Positions 59,711 through 64,000 of a stretch of DNA of 64,000 nt are shown here, piece by piece. Numbering within the stretch: position 1 is the stretch's first letter; each line of letters begins with the position of its first letter. The position numbers and the translations under genes were made by a program. The stretch spans positions 25,303,936-25,367,935 of the forward strand of contig CAIIXF020000006.1 of NCBI GenBank assembly GCA_903813345.2, in the 5' to 3' direction. This DNA is from Owenia fusiformis (Eukaryota > Annelida > Polychaeta > Sabellida > Oweniidae). A model generated the notes under the pieces. The model saw only the letters and a program-made list of their open reading frames with translations. It was not told the origin of the DNA and searched no databases.

Positions 59711-59756
59711 TTAAGTGAGTATAACAATATACAGAATCAACCATTATATGATCTTA

Positions 59757-59952
59757 TTATCCCACCCTAATCTTTAATCAATAAAAGGTTAATCTAAATT
59801 CAACAGTTGTACATCAAGTTGAAGATTTGTAAACGCTGCCCAGGAGTTGCATATCGTTCTCAAGAGTTGTATACGATGAGTGTTGGTTTTATATTGCAGT
59901 TATACAATGCTATTATACAATCATATAAAGCACTTATATAGGGTGGGATAAT
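59757..59952. mobile_element. Short MITE with ATTATCCCACCCTA ends
   Basis: Ends ATTATCCCACCCTA and TAGGGTGGGATAAT are exact inverses about 165 bp apart. The interior has no coding capacity, and the duplication was not resolved. Confidence 0.6.
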
Positions 59953-60451
59953 GTGCACATATCAAGAGAGTACAAAAATAACAATGCCATCACTATCTCA
60001 ACCTAACCATTGTTAATAATATTTATCTAACATGAAGTGTTCTTTAGAATTATCACAACTCCCATTTTTAGATAAACAAGTAAGAGATAAAGATAAAGTT
60101 CATCATCATCTTGATATTTTTTCAGTAGAATAATATAGTACCACAATTACAATAACTTTTTAATTTATTCAGAGTTTACACGTTGTGCATTAGGTTCAAG
60201 TAACAACTTGGTACCAATCGAGATAAAAAAAACACATTGGTTTCCAATTGGTTTACAATATGGATGTATAGTTCAAGTAGATGGTGTAATAAAAGAACCG
60301 ATTAGCTCTTTTTAAAGATGTACATGATGACCTTGAAACACTTATGATATCACATGACATACAAGGTATACACTATTCGCAGCGCCGTCTTCTGCAAAGT
60401 AAGTAGGTAGACAACAAGTAGTGAACAAGACGTGAAAATTAAAAAATAAAT

Positions 60452-61549
60452 ATGGCGATGTCAAAAATGGACATAGGTCCTCTGAAGGACACAATGAACT
60501 GTTCAATCTGCATGGAGACTTTAGATGATCCCAGATCTCTGCCGTGTATGCATATCTTTTGCAAAAAATGTATTCAGGGTATAATTGATAGACATAAAGG
60601 TGGGAGAAACTTTCCTTGTCCTATCTGCCGAGATGACTGCCCAATACCACACCAAGGGGCTGCTGGCTTGAAGGTGAACTTTTTTGCAAATTCTGTTTTG
60701 GAAGCAATGAAAGGACTTGAGGAAACAATATGGAACTGTGAATTATGCGTACAAGGTGGGAAAATTATCCCTGCTGTGTTACAATGTATGGAATGTAATG
60801 AGAAGTTGTGCCAATCTTGCGGACAATCACATAAACGCTCTCGTTTATCAAAGTCTCACCTGATACTTGACCTTACAGGTGACAGGTCCCTCAATGCAAA
60901 AGCTACTATAAATATGTTGTCACAGCGCACTCTATACTGTCAAGAACATATCAATGAACCATTGAAATATTTCTGTAAGAATGACCAGCATCTTATCTGT
61001 CAAGATTGCTTCGCTTTTAGCCACCAAGGCCATAAATTAGAAAACATAGAGCAAAGAGCCAAAGTCAGTAAAGAGAATCTGAGCTCTATCGTCGACTTAG
61101 GAAAACAAAGGCTAGACAAGTACACAGAGGGCATCAAAACTGGTTATAGAAAAAGGGACAACATTCAGAAAAACATTGATGACTCTATGGCCACGTTGGA
61201 TGGTGAGCAAAGAGAGATGCATGCTGCAGTAGATGCCCATATCAATGCAATGAAGGCCAGAATAAATAACATTGGTGGCAAAACTATTAACAATATTAAC
61301 GCTCGTATCACTGAACTGGAGACAGAGAAAAAAGCACTCGATGACACTGTACTGCAGCTAGAGACATTGAGACAGCATGGTCATGCTGCTGATATTGTCT
61401 ACATGGTGCCTGAGATAAACAGCAAGAAAGAGGCATGGTCATCTACTGCACCAGAAATCGACATAAACATTCAGGGTAGAATTTACGTCGATCCAAGTAG
61501 AGTTAATAGAGGAGGTTTCACTTTTGGTTCAGTTTGGGGAGAGAGGTGA
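60452..61549 (+). CDS. RING/B-box/coiled-coil (TRIM-like) E3 ligase, intact copy
   Basis: Single exon, 365 codons. RING finger at about residues 17-62 (CSICMETLDDP..CMHIFCKKC..CPICRDDC), first B-box at about 92-133 (CELC..CMECNEKLCQSC..H), second B-box at about 157-195 (CQEH..FC..HLICQDC..H). A long coiled coil follows (about 200-320), ending in HGHAADIVYMVPEINSKKEA, which all three copies share. There is no SPRY, NHL or filamin C-terminal domain. In this family the RING recruits an E2 to ubiquitinate targets and the coiled coil dimerises. It lies next to truncated copy 3 and opposite frameshifted copy 1, so the locus arose by local duplication. Confidence 0.88.
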   Translation: MAMSKMDIGPLKDTMNCSICMETLDDPRSLPCMHIFCKKCIQGIIDRHKGGRNFPCPICRDDCPIPHQGAAGLKVNFFANSVLEAMKGLEETIWNCELCVQGGKIIPAVLQCMECNEKLCQSCGQSHKRSRLSKSHLILDLTGDRSLNAKATINMLSQRTLYCQEHINEPLKYFCKNDQHLICQDCFAFSHQGHKLENIEQRAKVSKENLSSIVDLGKQRLDKYTEGIKTGYRKRDNIQKNIDDSMATLDGEQREMHAAVDAHINAMKARINNIGGKTINNINARITELETEKKALDDTVLQLETLRQHGHAADIVYMVPEINSKKEAWSSTAPEIDINIQGRIYVDPSRVNRGGFTFGSVWGER

Positions 61550-61714
61550 TTTATCCTTCAAATGTTCTTGATATAAACCATTGGAAAGTACAATACTTGC
61601 ATGCTGCTGTTTATTGTTTGGTGAAGCCATCTGATACTACATTGTACATAATTATGAATATGTTGCTATAGCAATGACATACCACAAATTCAGCAGTACA
61701 ACATAGGTAAATTA

Positions 61715-62792
61715 CTAGAAATCTCATCGTGGTGGGAGGAACTTTCAATGTCCTATCTGCCGAGACAATTGTCCCATACCCAATCAAGGGGCTGCTGGTC
61801 TAAAGGTGAACTTTTTTGCTAACAGTGTTTTGGATGCAATGAAAGGCCTTGAAGTTGCGGAAACAGAAACAATATGGAACTGTGCTTTATGCTTTCAAGG
61901 GGGGAAAACCATCCCTGCTGTGTCGCAATGTATGGAATGTAATGAGAAGTTGTGCCAATCGTGCAGACAAGCACATAAAAGGTCTCGTTTATCAAAGTCT
62001 CACCTGATACTTGACCTTACAGGTGACAGGTCCCTCGATGCAAAAGCTGCTATCAGTATGCTATCGCAACACACTCTATACTGCCAAGAGCACACAAATG
62101 AGCCACTGAAATACTTCTGTAAGAATGACCAGCATCTTATTTGCCAAGATTGTTTTGCCTTCAAACATCAAGGCCATGAATTAGAAAACATTGAGAATAC
62201 AGCCAAAGTAAGTAAAGAGAATCTGAGTTCTGTCATTGAATTAGGAAAACAGAGGTCAGGCAAGTACATGGAGATCATCAAAACTGGTAATACAGAAAAG
62301 GATAGCATTCAGGAAAACATTGATGCTTATATGGCCAAGTTGGCTAAAGAGGAAAAAGAATTACATGACGAAGTTGCCTCATATATCAATGGAAAGAAGG
62401 CCAGAGTAAATAACATTGGTGGTAGAGCAATTAACAATATCAAGGCTCAAATCACTGAGCTTGAAACTGAGAAAAAAGCAATTGATGACACTGTACTGCA
62501 GCTAGAGACACTGAGTCAGCATGGTCATGCTGCTGATATAGTATACATGGTGCCAGAGATCAATAGCAAGAAAAGGGCATGGTCTACTGTACCTCAGGTC
62601 AACATAAACCATCAGAAAAGGGTAGGTGTTAGGCCAAGTCAAGTTAATGATAAATATCAAATATTATTTGGATCAGTGAATTTCATCTCTCGTGAAGAGG
62701 CAAGGAGGAGGATTGAAGAGACAAGGAGGAGGAACAGGGGTTTCAGAGGTATTTTCAAATTTCTGATGGGCACTCAATTAAATTTTCCATGA
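61715..62792 (+). pseudogene. RING/B-box gene copy 3, 5'-truncated
   Basis: Homology to the 60-kb copy starts abruptly at about 61720 with HRGGRNF, in the middle of the RING finger. The first four zinc ligands and the start codon are missing. From there the frame is open to the stop at 62792: second half of RING (CPICRDNC), both B-boxes, coiled coil and HAADIVYMVPEINSKK, then a longer basic tail (EEARRRIEETRRRNRG). An AG acceptor just upstream (TTACTAG) makes an upstream exon possible, but none was found in the 170 bp after copy 2. A GTG at about 61806 could not restore the RING. Confidence 0.75.
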
Positions 62793-64000
62793 TAAGCACA
62801 AGCAAAGTGATGCTACCAAATTCATAGCCTAAGTATAAGCAGTTATTCATATAATTACTGACCACTTATAATTGTTTATCTCCAATTAAATAGTAGAAAA
62901 AGTAAATATTTAAAATGTAATCTATAACTTCAAAGAGAAATCAGTTAATTACAAGGATTTCATTAATATTTACATATGTACATATCACTTCATAATGTAT
63001 TAATAGATGTCTCTGATAAATGTATAAATTCTATGAAATCAATAACATAAATGTTAATTCTCCATTTCGCTGTTCGCTCTTTGAATCAGAACGTTCGCAT
63101 ATATGGTGCATATATGTACTCAAAAAGGACAAAATTTGATTGGTCAATATTTTTCAACGATGCATTTCGTGTAGCTATTTGTGAGACCCGAAAGTTCTAA
63201 ATCAAATTAATTACGCAATTTTGTTTTTACACCCGCAAGCTAAATAAAAAAATGACACCATCGGAATTCTTCTTCTTTGTCATTGAATTAATAGTCAGTA
63301 TACCAGATTTAATCAATAAAAGATTATACAATTAACAACAAAATTCGGAAACGAGTATGTAAGATTTGCTTTCGAACCACTAAACTTGACCTAGATAATA
63401 GCGACGTGTCTTCTTTGGTCAAATGCTCAGTTGTTTGTGGGTTTTCAACGTAACTCTATAATGTAATATGAAGATGAGTACTTTTATTCAGTTGTTGCAT
63501 CGATGTTACAGTTTGTAGTGCGGTAATATTGGCATGAACGTGTTGAAAGTCGAATGGAATTGCTTTTTCCAATATGGCGACTAGTCACGTGACTTCTTCT
63601 CTTCCGGAATATACTCCCATTTTCAATCATTGTTTTCACCCCGTTAGGAGCCAATAAAATGAAAAAAAATATATGTTATATAAAGATTATTAAAAGACTA
63701 ATTGTTTCTGATAGTTTGTTTTCTCCGATCGCATGGAGATTCGATCGAAAATATCGCTTGAAAAATGGGTATGAAAATCCCCATGTTAAACCAACGGGGA
63801 AAAACAAGGTAGAAAAATTTTGTTCCCCCGCGAACTGCATCATGGGAAATATTTTGACCTTATAAGGAAAAACTTTCGCGCCATCTTTATTAGAGATTCA
63901 ATACTACCGAATCCGCGATTTTAAGAATTGGTTGACTTGTTTGGCTTGTTTATTTCCTTTTTAAATACACACAAATATAAAATGCATCAGTGGGTGACAC
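62793..64000. other. Right edge, no gene recognised, possible promoter
   Basis: AT-rich, with a promoter-like cluster at 63570-63612. No open frame here has recognisable homology. Confidence 0.4.
63570..63612 (+). promoter_or_regulatory. Candidate TATA-less promoter cluster
   Basis: Within 45 bp lie CCAATATGGCG (YY1-like), GTCACGTGAC (E-box palindrome) and CTTCCGGAA (ETS-like). Such clusters mark housekeeping promoters in many animals. A gene starting beyond the right edge is possible. Confidence 0.4.

Larger units (their letters stand above)
57953..60451. other. Intergenic between divergent RING/B-box copies
   Basis: Holds a TTAA element (58878-59710) and a smaller MITE (about 59757-59952). 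A G9 run lies near 58358. Promoters for both divergent copies should be here, but none was resolved. Confidence 0.45.

Overview
The window is animal nuclear DNA: AT-rich, with multi-exon genes on both strands, GT-AG introns and very many short transposon relics. The gene families (a nose-resistant-to-fluoxetine protein, aminopeptidase O, RING/B-box proteins in local copies, divergent lumenal kinases) fit a marine invertebrate such as a hemichordate or lophotrochozoan. The species cannot be fixed from sequence alone. Gene models below were built by hand from splice sites and reading phase.

Layout. 1-11.3 kb: minus-strand NRF-domain gene whose 7.1-kb first intron holds an antisense non-LTR retrotransposon. 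14.0-23.6 kb: plus-strand aminopeptidase O gene, 15 coding exons, head-to-head with the NRF gene. Its stop codon lies in the first unit of a ~95-bp minisatellite (23.5-24.8 kb). 27.0-31.2 kb: small four-exon minus-strand gene of unknown function. 34.1-52.6 kb: minus-strand coiled-coil/IQ-motif gene, incomplete at its 5' end. Its largest recognised intron (43.7-52.5 kb) contains three tandem plus-strand copies of a type II membrane, divergent-kinase-like gene: one intact, one frameshifted, one decayed and split by a mariner element. 54.6-55.5 kb: two-exon minus-strand zinc-finger gene. 57.1-62.8 kb: three RING/B-box paralogues, of which one is intact, one is frameshifted and lacks a B-box, and one is 5'-truncated.

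The most unusual theme is that three separate tandem duplications include an exon boundary. An 85-bp duplication copies the donor of aminopeptidase O exon 5. The ~95-bp array repeats the stop-codon region of the same gene. A 102-bp array of 18 units repeats the 5' splice site of the IQ-motif gene. Reading phase supports use of the first splice site in that last array, but the array is also open in frame and could be translated.

The rest is dominated by non-autonomous DNA transposons, many with target-site duplications readable by eye: TA (mariner), TTAA (piggyBac/Kolobok-like), TAA (PIF/Harbinger-like), 5 and 6 bp (hAT-like), 8 bp (Merlin-like) and 9 bp (foldback). No tRNA, rRNA or CRISPR array was recognised.
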